From Iamia sp964643485 (GTDB lineage Bacteria > Actinomycetota > Acidimicrobiia > Acidimicrobiales > Iamiaceae): a stretch of DNA of 7,547 nucleotides. The translations under genes and the position numbers were made by a program. Of this stretch, positions 1 to 5,808 are shown piece by piece (the stretch's first letter is position 1; each line of letters opens with the position of its first letter). The notes under the pieces were generated by a model. It did no database searches. It was not told the origin of the DNA and saw only the letters and a program-made list of their open reading frames with translations. The stretch is from NCBI GenBank assembly GCA_964643485.1, contig CAZXRA010000278.1:1-7547 (forward strand). The letters run 5' to 3'.

Positions 1-32
1 GGCCGGCTCGTCCGGGATCCCGTCACCGCCAC

Positions 33-59
33 ACGAGCGCCGGCCTGGCCGGCGCTCGT
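33..59. repeat. Perfect inverted repeat, possible terminator hairpin
   Basis: Two 13-base arms (33-45 and 47-59) are exact reverse complements around a single central T at 46. Folded as RNA, this gives a strong GC hairpin of about 10-11 bp with a small loop. No T-run follows on either strand, so it is not a classical intrinsic terminator, but GC-rich hairpins without U-tracts are common at gene ends in high-GC Actinobacteria. It sits upstream of the hsp20 promoter and could end transcription of a gene to the left or insulate this promoter. The repeat itself is seen directly; its role is inferred. Confidence 0.7.
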
Positions 60-86
60 CTCGCGTGCGGAGTGTCGGAAAACTTG

Positions 87-98
87 CAACTGGGGTTG
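87..98. promoter_or_regulatory. Short dyad overlapping the -35 box, candidate operator
   Basis: CAAC (87-90) and GTTG (95-98) form a short inverted repeat around a 4-base centre, and the right arm overlaps the -35 hexamer at 96-101. The preceding CTTG at 83-86 equals the first four bases of the HspR-associated HAIR half-site (CTTGAGT), but the remainder and the opposite half-site are not present. It could be an operator for the MerR-family regulator encoded downstream. The arms are short enough to arise by chance, so this is a weak inference. Confidence 0.2.
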
Positions 99-125
99 AT
101 GGTTTCTGGGTGCTGGAGGTATAAG
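96..125 (+). promoter_or_regulatory. Sigma70-like promoter of hsp20-merR
   Basis: TTGATG at 96-101 matches 4 of 6 bases of the -35 consensus and TATAAG at 120-125 matches 5 of 6 of the -10 consensus. They are separated by 18 bp (102-119). The stretch from about 77 to 128 is clearly AT-richer than the surrounding sequence. A start of transcription near 131-133 would leave a leader of about 30 nt before the hsp20 start codon. The 18-bp spacer is slightly longer than the optimal 17 bp; MerR-family activators often act at promoters with long spacers, but no clear dyad lies within this spacer. Confidence 0.6.
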
Positions 126-150
126 TAGCCCACCGGTCCACAACGACGAA

Positions 151-157
151 AGGGGAG
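151..157 (+). promoter_or_regulatory. Ribosome binding site of hsp20
   Basis: AGGGGAG at 151-157 is a good Shine-Dalgarno match. It lies 4 nt before ATG 162 and 10 nt before a second in-frame ATG at 168. The spacing does not choose clearly between them; the first is preferred because related actinobacterial Hsp20 proteins begin with the same MLMRTDPF residues. Confidence 0.55.
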
Positions 158-161
158 ACCG

Positions 162-632
162 ATGCTGATGCGTACCGATCCGTTCCGTGACCTCGACCGC
201 CTCACGCAACAGGCCTTCGGCGCTCCGACCCGGCCGGCAGCCATGCCGATCGACGCCTATCGCAACGGCGACGAGTTCGTGGTCGAGTTCGACCTGCCCG
301 GGGTGGAGCCCGACTCCATCGACCTGACCGTGGAGAAGGACGTGCTCACGGTGCGAGCCCAGCGCCCGCGCCCCGCCCTCGACGGGGTGGAGCTCCTGGT
401 CGGGGAGCGCCCGCACGGCGCCTTCAGCCGCCAGCTCTTCCTCGGCGAGGCGCTCGACACCGACGCCGTGGAGGCGCGCTACGCCGACGGCGTCCTGTCC
501 CTCCGGATCCCGGTCGCCGAGCGAGCGAAGCCGCGCCGGGTACCGATCGCCCACGGTCGGGGCTCTCCCGCCGCCATCGATGCCGGCGTGCGCCGCGAGA
601 GCGAGCCCGACCTGGTCGGTGCGAGCGGCTGA
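162..632 (+). CDS. Small heat-shock protein, Hsp20/alpha-crystallin family
   Basis: This is a 156-aa ATP-independent holdase that should bind unfolding proteins in the cytoplasm and hold them for refolding by DnaK/ClpB-type machines. The N-terminus MLMRTDPFRDLDRL is typical of actinobacterial Hsp20. The alpha-crystallin domain spans about residues 27-130: MPIDAYRNGDEFVVEFDLPGV starts it, VLTVRAQR is a core strand, and ARYADGVLSLRIPV (105-118) holds the conserved GVL motif. VPI at 127-129 is a candidate I-x-I-like oligomerisation motif. The last ~27 residues form a polar tail, longer than in minimal members. It is the first gene of a two-gene operon with the MerR-family gene 8 bp downstream, and a sigma70-like promoter lies directly upstream. 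Family assignment is firm; heat induction is inferred from family and context. Confidence 0.93.
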   Translation: MLMRTDPFRDLDRLTQQAFGAPTRPAAMPIDAYRNGDEFVVEFDLPGVEPDSIDLTVEKDVLTVRAQRPRPALDGVELLVGERPHGAFSRQLFLGEALDTDAVEARYADGVLSLRIPVAERAKPRRVPIAHGRGSPAAIDAGVRRESEPDLVGASG

Positions 633-640
633 GGGCGACC

Positions 641-955
641 ATGACGCTGGCCCTCGACGACGACCAGGCCCCGCTCTACACGGTGGGCCAGGTCGCCGGG
701 ATCCTCGACGTCCAGCCGGCCTTCCTGCGCCGGCTGGACACCGAGCACGTGGTGCGCCCGGCCCGCTCCGCCGGGGGCCAGCGCCGCTACAGCCGCTCCG
801 ACATCACCGCGGTGGCTCACGTCACCCGGATGACCGACGTCGGCATGACCCTCGTGGGCATCCGCCGCATCCTGGCGCTGGAGGCCGAGGTCGCTGCCCT
901 CAGGCGAGAGCTGGCCGAGATGCGACCGACTGCCACCGATCCATCCCGCCTCTGA
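641..955 (+). CDS. MerR-family regulator, HspR-like
   Basis: This is a 104-aa DNA-binding regulator. Residues 12-50 form a winged helix-turn-helix: LYTVGQVAGILDVQPAFLRRLD is the HTH and SAGGQRRYSRSDI (43-55) is the wing with the RRYS signature of MerR/HspR proteins. Residues 56-80 (GMTLVGIRRILALE) match the HspR-type helix, and residues 81-95 look like a short coiled-coil for dimerisation. There is no effector-binding domain and no cysteine, so metal sensing is unlikely. HspR is known to repress chaperone operons by binding inverted repeats. By analogy this protein should control the hsp20 promoter and hence itself; repressor or activator cannot be told from sequence. GAGGG at 631-635 overlaps the hsp20 stop codon and sits 5 nt before the ATG. 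It is HspR-like rather than canonical HspR, because PAFLRRLD replaces the usual PQTLRxYD. Confidence 0.87.
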   Translation: MTLALDDDQAPLYTVGQVAGILDVQPAFLRRLDTEHVVRPARSAGGQRRYSRSDITAVAHVTRMTDVGMTLVGIRRILALEAEVAALRRELAEMRPTATDPSRL

Positions 956-973
956 CCGGCGATGGCGGGAGCG

Positions 974-1975
974 CTACCGGCGGGAGCGGGGCCGGCGGGC
1001 CAGGCGGGCCACGAGCACCTCGAGGACGAGCTCGTCGGGCCAGGCCACGTTGGTGCCCCGCAGGGCCAGATCGGCGTCGGCCAGGAGCCCGAAGGCCCGG
1101 CGGACACCGTCGGGGCCGAGGGATCGAGCCTGGTTGAGCGCCTTCTTGGCCGGGAAGGTCGAGCCCTTCAGGCCCAGGATCTCCGCCGCCTCCTTCTCGG
1201 AGCGGGCCCCGGCCCCGTCGAGGCGGAGCATCCGGGCGTAGTGCCCGTGGAGGGTGGCCATCACCTGGAGGGCATGGCGCTCACCGCCGTTGAGCATGCG
1301 GTGCAGCTTGGCCAGGGCCAGGGCGGCGTTGCCGGAGTCGATGGCGTCGGTGAGCTCCCACGGGGGCACCCCTCCGGCCTCCCCGAGCCACGGGCGCACG
1401 TCGTCGGCGTGCAGGCGGGCACCGTCCCCGTGGATGCCGGCGAGGCGCTCGGCCAGCTCCACCACCGCGCCCCCGTTCTCCCCGAGCTGCTCGGCCACCA
1501 GCCCGACGGCGGCCCGGTCGAGGTGCAGGTCGTGGTGGGCCATCTGCTCGGCGATCCACGCCTCGCGGTTGCGGGCCGGCGGGTCGGCGTCCAGCACCTC
1601 GCCCCGGGCGTCCTTCACCGCCTTGCTGAGCGACGGGGGCAGCTTGGCCGTCCGGGCCCCGGGCTCGGGGCTGCGTTCCCATACCAGCACCAGGTCGGTG
1701 GTGGCGACGGGGTCGGCCAGGTGGTCGAGGAGGGGGCGCAGGGACTCGGCGTTGGTGAAGCGCTGGAGGTGGCGGGCCACCACGATGCGCCGGTCGGTGA
1801 GGAACGGGAGGGTGTTGGCCGCGTCGACGACGACGGCGAGCTCGTACTCGGGGCCGGACTGCTCGTCGACCAGCAGGCTGCGGTCGCCGTCGCCGACGAG
1901 GCGGTCGACCAGGCCGGCGAGGGCCTCCTCCCGCAGGACGTCGTCCGCTCCCTTCAGGAGGGTGACCGACCCCAT
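974..1975 (-). CDS. holA: DNA polymerase III subunit delta
   Basis: This 333-aa protein is the delta subunit of the clamp loader, which opens the beta sliding clamp and loads it onto primed DNA. The N-terminus (TLLKGADDVLREEALAGLVD, about 5-24) matches the family's opening motif. NTLPFLTDRRIVVARHLQRF (54-73) is the region that contacts the clamp in homologues. LGENGGAVVELAERLA (164-179) is the conserved LG-x-L-x-E-L helix, and DADLALRGTNVAWPDELVLEVLVARL (300-325) is the typical C-terminal collar helix. Length is normal for the family. The frame stays open upstream to 2674, but homology begins at ATG 1975. That ATG overlaps the stop of the upstream 80-aa gene as TGATG, which supports translational coupling. 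It is the last gene of the comEA-comEC operon and converges on the MerR-family gene. Confidence 0.92.
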   Translation of the reverse strand: MGSVTLLKGADDVLREEALAGLVDRLVGDGDRSLLVDEQSGPEYELAVVVDAANTLPFLTDRRIVVARHLQRFTNAESLRPLLDHLADPVATTDLVLVWERSPEPGARTAKLPPSLSKAVKDARGEVLDADPPARNREAWIAEQMAHHDLHLDRAAVGLVAEQLGENGGAVVELAERLAGIHGDGARLHADDVRPWLGEAGGVPPWELTDAIDSGNAALALAKLHRMLNGGERHALQVMATLHGHYARMLRLDGAGARSEKEAAEILGLKGSTFPAKKALNQARSLGPDGVRRAFGLLADADLALRGTNVAWPDELVLEVLVARLARRPRSRR

Positions 1976-2217
1976 CAGGCGTCCCCTCCCGATCGGGCCG
2001 CGGCGAGGGCGTCGATCACGTGGGCGGCCCGGCGCGCCGCCCGGGGCTCGATGGTGCGCACCACGACGGCCCCGGCCATGCGGGCGGCGGCGACGGAGGC
2101 CGCGACCTCGTCGCGGCCCTGCGTCCCCGTGTCGAGGTCGACGGGGCCGTCGTAGCGGGCATCGACCACCACGAGCGGGGCCGGGGCCGAGGGGGATGTC
2201 GCCACGTCGTCGGCCAC
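1975..2217 (-). CDS. Small protein resembling the C-terminal end of dihydropteroate synthase
   Basis: This is an 80-aa protein, starting at GTG, located between comEC (11-bp gap) and holA (TGATG overlap). The gene-like packing suggests it is real. Residues 36-71 (DEVAASVAAARMAGAVVVRT, then IEPRAARRAAHVIDAL) resemble the end of dihydropteroate synthase (FolP), where the last barrel strand and helix read approximately GA-x-IVRVHDV-x-x-T-x-x-AL-x-V. The FolP substrate-contacting histidine after the Arg is replaced here by Thr-Ile, and the rest of the barrel is missing, so enzymatic activity is not expected. Residues 15-20 (LVVVDA) could be a short beta strand. No signal peptide or membrane segment is seen. 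It may be a remnant, or a small regulatory or binding protein. The resemblance is from memory of the family, not an alignment; function is unknown. Confidence 0.6.
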   Translation of the reverse strand: MADDVATSPSAPAPLVVVDARYDGPVDLDTGTQGRDEVAASVAAARMAGAVVVRTIEPRAARRAAHVIDALAAARSGGDA

Positions 2218-2228
2218 GGCGGCCGACC

Positions 2229-4151
2229 CTACCGCCCGCGCTCAGGCGACCGGTCGGGCTCGTTGCCGTCGCAGGGCGGATCGGCGGGCAGGCGGACGCA
2301 GGCCTCACCGGCAGCCTGGCGCGACACGGTGATGGGGCCGACGCGCACCATCGTGGCTCCGCCCGCAGGGTCCCGCCCCAGGATCCAGACCCGGCCCACC
2401 CGGGCCCGATGGCGGGCAGCCCGCTCCTCGTCGGCGGGGGTCGCCCCCGGCCCGAGGACGAGCAGGTCGAGGTCGACCACCCCGGCCCGGCGCAGGCCTT
2501 CCAGCACCGCCATGGAACCGGTGCCGGGATCGACCACGGCCACGGCCGCGCCCCCGGCCCGCCACACGGTGACGCCGGGGTGGGGGCGGACGACCGGAGG
2601 CGCCCGCCCCAGGGCCACCGCCGGGGCGGCCACGGCCCCGGCCAACGCCACCAGGCCGGCCGTGCGCAGCACAAGCCTCGGCCATCCGGAGGTAGCCATG
2701 ACGAGCCCGGGCCGAGGCCCTGGCCCGCGGGGATCGGGGGCCGCCATCGCCGTGGCGTCTCCGCCGTCCTCGCAACGGCGGGTCACCAGCAGCGCGCCGA
2801 GGCCCCCCGCCACCACGGCCAGGTGGACGGGGCCCAGCTCCCCGAAGGGGACCGATGCCGCCCGACGGGCCACCGTCCCCAGGGCACCGAGAGCGATCCC
2901 GGTGGGGAGGTGGAGCCACCCGTCCCACGGGCCCCCGAGCGCCCCGGCGGCCAGGCCGGCCGGCAGCCCCCAGGTGAGCACCACGGCGGCCGCCGGCGCG
3001 GCCAGCACGTTGGCGGGGAGGGAGGCGACGGGGACTCCGCCGAAGCTGCCCAGCAGCAGGGGGGCCACGGCCAGCTGAGCCGAGACGCTCACCGTCACCG
3101 CGGCGCGGAGGGCCTCGGGACCGGGCAGCAACGGCCGGAGCCGCGGCCCGATCACCAGGATCCCCAGGGTGGCGGCCACCGAGAGCTGGAACCCGAGCGA
3201 TCGGACGAGCAGGGGGTCGATCAGGACGAGGGCCGTCACGGCGAGGGCGAGGAGTTGCACCCCCGCCGTGGGGCGGCCCCGAGCGGCGGCGGCCGCACCG
3301 GCGGCCGCCATGGCCACGGCCCGCAGGACCGATGGCTCACATCGCGTCACCACCGCGAACAGGCCGAGCAGGGCACCCATCACCACCAGCCGCCCTCCCG
3401 GGGGCAGCCGGGTCAGCCCGGGACCGGCCAGGGCCAGGACGAAGGCCACGTTCTGGCCCGACACCGCCAACAGGTGGGCCAGGCCCGAGCCCCGGAAGTC
3501 GTCGACCGTCTCCGGGGCCTGGGCCCGGTCGTCACCCAGGACTAGCCCCAGGTAGAGCGCCTGCTGCTGGTCGCCGAGCGGCGCCGCCCCCCGATCGAGG
3601 AGACGGCGCAGGTGGTTGGCGGCCCGCCAGGGTGGGACAGCGTCGGGGCCGGCCCGGGCCGACCGCACCCGCACCTCGGCGGCCACGTGCCGCATGCGGA
3701 GGAAGGCCATGTCGTCGGGCAGCGGCCGAAGGCTCCCGGCGACGATCACCCTCTCGCCCGCCAAGCGGGCGGCGAGGATCTCGCCGGCGGCGCTCTCGGC
3801 CCGGAGGAGCACGTGGCGCCGTCCGAGCCGGGCCACGGCCTCGACCGTGCCCCACCGCCCCTCGGGGTCGGTGACAAGTGTGGCGGTGCCCGCGACAGGG
3901 CCAGGGGGCGGCGGAGCCAGCCCGTCGAGGGCCCGCGCCCCAAGCGCCGAGGCGGCCAGGGCCACGGGCAGGGCCAGCAGCGCCGGCCGCCGGGAGAGGA
4001 CGACGATGCCGGCCAGAGCGGCGGGGACGAGCAGCGTGAGGGGCCGGGCCGCCAGGGCTCCGGCCCCCGCCGCCACGGCCACCGCGGCGGCGCCCATCGG
4101 CGTCAGGGCCCGCACCGCCGCCGGCGCGGGGGGCAGCCACGGTGCGCTCAT
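2229..4151 (-). CDS. comEC: ComEC-type DNA uptake channel with eroded C-terminal domain
   Basis: This is a 640-aa polytopic inner-membrane protein thought to form the channel carrying single-stranded DNA into the cytoplasm during natural transformation. Residues 20-75 hold N-terminal membrane helices, and about 85-165 form the extracellular DUF4131/OB-like domain. The competence domain is about 195-455, with the hallmark GSGLAHLLAVSGQNVAFV (221-238), LGFQLSVAATLGILV (319-333) and QLAVAPLLLGSFGGVPVASL (359-378). A further helix is at 492-515. The C-terminal part (about 524-600) follows the first strands of the metallo-beta-lactamase domain (VTVWRAGG, VVDPGTGS, VDLDLLVLGPG), but the HxHxDH motif is replaced by GPGATPADEE. 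The protein is about 100-150 aa shorter than full ComEC. The ATG overlaps the comEA stop (ATGA), implying coupled translation. Whether the organism is transformable cannot be told. Confidence 0.9.
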   Translation of the reverse strand: MSAPWLPPAPAAVRALTPMGAAAVAVAAGAGALAARPLTLLVPAALAGIVVLSRRPALLALPVALAASALGARALDGLAPPPPGPVAGTATLVTDPEGRWGTVEAVARLGRRHVLLRAESAAGEILAARLAGERVIVAGSLRPLPDDMAFLRMRHVAAEVRVRSARAGPDAVPPWRAANHLRRLLDRGAAPLGDQQQALYLGLVLGDDRAQAPETVDDFRGSGLAHLLAVSGQNVAFVLALAGPGLTRLPPGGRLVVMGALLGLFAVVTRCEPSVLRAVAMAAAGAAAAARGRPTAGVQLLALAVTALVLIDPLLVRSLGFQLSVAATLGILVIGPRLRPLLPGPEALRAAVTVSVSAQLAVAPLLLGSFGGVPVASLPANVLAAPAAAVVLTWGLPAGLAAGALGGPWDGWLHLPTGIALGALGTVARRAASVPFGELGPVHLAVVAGGLGALLVTRRCEDGGDATAMAAPDPRGPGPRPGLVMATSGWPRLVLRTAGLVALAGAVAAPAVALGRAPPVVRPHPGVTVWRAGGAAVAVVDPGTGSMAVLEGLRRAGVVDLDLLVLGPGATPADEERAARHRARVGRVWILGRDPAGGATMVRVGPITVSRQAAGEACVRLPADPPCDGNEPDRSPERGR

Positions 4152-4951
4152 CCCACCGTGACCAGGGGGCGGAGCTGCTCGAGCTTGGCCTCGCCGATCC
4201 CCCGGACATCGAGGAGGTCGTCGACGGCGAGGAAGCCGCCGTTCTCCTCCCGGAAGGTGACGATGGCCGCCGCCGTGGCCGGCCCGACCCCGGGCAGCTC
4301 GTCGAGCTCGGCCTCGTCGGCGGTGTTGATGTCGACCAGGCCACCGAGACCACCACCACCGTCGTCGAGTCCTCCTGGAGGAGCAACAGGATCGGGAGGA
4401 GGCCCGTCAGGACCGATGGCGGCGGGGACGTCCTCACCGAGGCGAGGGACGTAGACCCGCGTGCCGTCGGCCAGCGGGGCGGCCAGGTTGAGGCGCGACG
4501 GGTCGGCATCGGGAGCGAGGCCTCCCGCCAGCCGGACCAGGTCGTCGACCCGGGCCGTGGCATCCAGGCGATAGACACCAGGGCGCCCCACCGCTCCGGC
4601 GGCATGGGCCACGACCTCGTCCGGCACCGCCGACGAGCCCGATGCCGGGAGGGAGCCACCGGGCGCTCCTCTCCCTTCCGTCGGGGTGCTGGTGACCGGC
4701 ACGGCGGTCGAGGCCACAGGCAGCGCCTCTTCCACCGGCGTCGGGGACGGTCGCAGCAGCCAGAGGCCCACACCGATCACGGCCATGGCGACGAGGGCCC
4801 ACACCGCCCACCGACCGTCGAACGGTGTGCGTCGGCGCAGGTCGGCGAGGCGTTCCCGCCAGTCGGAGGTCGGGAGGGGAGGGGGAGGGATCCCGTCAGC
4901 CGAGGCGTGGACAGGGCCAATGACGGGGGACGAAGGTGCGGGGCCGGCCAA
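4148..4951 (-). CDS. comEA: ComEA family helix-hairpin-helix DNA-binding protein
   Basis: This 267-aa membrane-anchored DNA receptor should bind double-stranded DNA at the cell surface and pass it to ComEC. Residues 1-47 are a short cytoplasmic, proline-rich N-terminus and 48-66 (WAVWALVAMAVIGVGLWLL preceded by Arg) form the single membrane anchor. About 108-170 form an SLBB domain (GRPGVYRLDATARVDDLVRLAGG, then NLAAPLADGTRVYVP). A Gly/Pro-rich linker (175-204) leads to tandem helix-hairpin-helix motifs at 206-267: DINTADEAELDELPGVGPATAAAI and LLDVRGIGEAKLEQL. The start is TTG at 4951, chosen because GGGAGG lies 6 nt upstream and no ATG or GTG occurs between it and the membrane segment. Its stop overlaps the comEC start by 4 bases. 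Domain order is that of Gram-positive ComEA proteins. Confidence 0.9.
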   Translation of the reverse strand: MAGPAPSSPVIGPVHASADGIPPPPLPTSDWRERLADLRRRTPFDGRWAVWALVAMAVIGVGLWLLRPSPTPVEEALPVASTAVPVTSTPTEGRGAPGGSLPASGSSAVPDEVVAHAAGAVGRPGVYRLDATARVDDLVRLAGGLAPDADPSRLNLAAPLADGTRVYVPRLGEDVPAAIGPDGPPPDPVAPPGGLDDGGGGLGGLVDINTADEAELDELPGVGPATAAAIVTFREENGGFLAVDDLLDVRGIGEAKLEQLRPLVTVG

Positions 4952-5079
4952 GGGGCGCCTCCCGGCTCGGGCCAGCGGGCGGGCGCGCCGGTGGCCGTGC
5001 GGATGCGAGGGGGAAGCGGGCCGGTCGGGTCCGGCGGCGCCCTCCTACCCCAGGGGCTCGGCCCTCGAACCCACCGGCG
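4952..5079. other. Intergenic spacer between comEA and the thioredoxin-TPR gene
   Basis: This 128-bp spacer holds no convincing gene. The only clear signal is GGGAGG on the minus strand (complement of 4958-4963), 6 nt before the comEA TTG start. A weak inverted repeat, GCCGG (5020-5024) and CCGGC (5031-5035) around a 6-base loop, could be part of a terminator for the upstream gene, but no T-run follows. No recognisable -35/-10 pair was found for a comEA promoter, so read-through from the upstream group is possible. Confidence 0.5.
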
Positions 5080-5778
5080 TCAGAACAGGCGGGTGGTGAG
5101 GGCCTTGCGGTACTGGGCCGTGCGGGGATCGTCGGGCCCCAGCAGCTCGAGCAGGTCGAGCAGCTCCTGGCGGGCGGCCTCGTCGCCCGGGGCCCGCTCC
5201 AGCAGGTCGTCGAGGCGCTCGTCGACGCCGTCGTCGGGGGTGGCCCCGGTGCGGGCCAGGGCGGCGATGCGCCGGGTCTCGGCCGACTCCGGGATGCGGC
5301 CCAGCAGGTCGAGGGCCTCGTCGGCCCGGTCGTCGGCCACGAGGGCCTCGGCCAGGGCCACCGTCACCTCGGCGTTGCCCGGGTCGAGCTCCAGGGCCAG
5401 GCGGAGCGACGGCACGTCGCCCACGGCCAGGAGGGCAGCCACCTCGCCCTCCTCGGCCGTGGGGAGCAGGGCCTGGACGAAGGCATCGACGGCGTCGCGG
5501 CCCTGGGCCCCGACGAAGCCGTCGAGCACCTTGCCGTTCTTCAGGCCGTAGACGGCGGGGATGCCCTGCACCCGGAAGGCCTGGGAGATCTGGGGGTTGT
5601 CGTCCACGTTGACCTTGACCAGGACGACCTTGCCGTCGGTGGCGTCGACGACGTCCTCCAGGATGGGGCCGAGCTGGCGGCAGGGACCGCACCACGGGGC
5701 CCACAGGTCGACCACGACGGGCGTGGTCTTGGAGCGTTCGATCACGTCCTGTTCGAACGTGGCGTCGGTGACGTCCAT
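5080..5778 (-). CDS. cnoX: Thioredoxin-TPR protein, CnoX/YbbN type chaperedoxin
   Basis: This 232-aa cytoplasmic protein combines a thioredoxin fold with a TPR tail. The thioredoxin domain is residues 1-106, with active site WCGPC at 29-33, VKVNVDDNP (54-62) and the cis-proline loop GIPAVY (72-77). Residues about 110-215 form short TPR-like helical pairs (LALELDPGNAEVTVALAEAL; ADEALDLLGRIP). The ending DDPRTAQYRKALTTRLF is the conserved CnoX/YbbN C-terminus. In E. coli, CnoX protects proteins from over-oxidation and hands them to GroEL or DnaK, and its CXXC is incomplete. Here both cysteines are present, so it may also act as a disulfide reductase or make mixed disulfides. GAGGAG precedes the ATG by 6 nt, a strong ribosome site. 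It follows the SRPBCC gene by 30 bp, probably in one transcript. A plain thioredoxin with a helical extension is the alternative reading. Confidence 0.88.
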   Translation of the reverse strand: MDVTDATFEQDVIERSKTTPVVVDLWAPWCGPCRQLGPILEDVVDATDGKVVLVKVNVDDNPQISQAFRVQGIPAVYGLKNGKVLDGFVGAQGRDAVDAFVQALLPTAEEGEVAALLAVGDVPSLRLALELDPGNAEVTVALAEALVADDRADEALDLLGRIPESAETRRIAALARTGATPDDGVDERLDDLLERAPGDEAARQELLDLLELLGPDDPRTAQYRKALTTRLF

Positions 5779-5808
5779 CGTGGTCTCCTCGGGGGGCGGG
5801 CCGTCAAC

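Noticed and set aside
83..125. Canonical HAIR element (CTTGAGT-N7-ACTCAAG) for HspR
   Set aside because: Only CTTG is present at 83-86; there is no matching ACTCAAG-like half-site at the required distance.
23..244. Minus-strand open frame across the hsp20 promoter
   Set aside because: It overlaps the promoter and hsp20 start, contains no recognisable motif, and has an Arg/Pro-rich composition typical of shadow frames.
1976..2674. N-terminal extension of holA to position 2674 in the same frame
   Set aside because: The extra residues are Arg/Pro/Gly-rich, overlap comEC and the 80-aa gene, and lie before the conserved family start motif, which follows ATG 1975 directly.
1254..3545. Very long plus-strand open frame (over 760 codons) opposite comEC and holA
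   Set aside because: Its translation is Arg/Pro/Ser/Gly-rich with no recognisable domain, and it lies antisense to two well-identified genes. Long spurious frames are expected at this GC content.
4369..4386. Inverted repeat TCCTCC/GGAGGA inside comEA
   Set aside because: It falls in the Gly/Pro-rich linker codons (GCT CCT CCA GGA GGA) and is explained by the repeated Pro-Gly coding sequence; no start codon follows at a useful distance.
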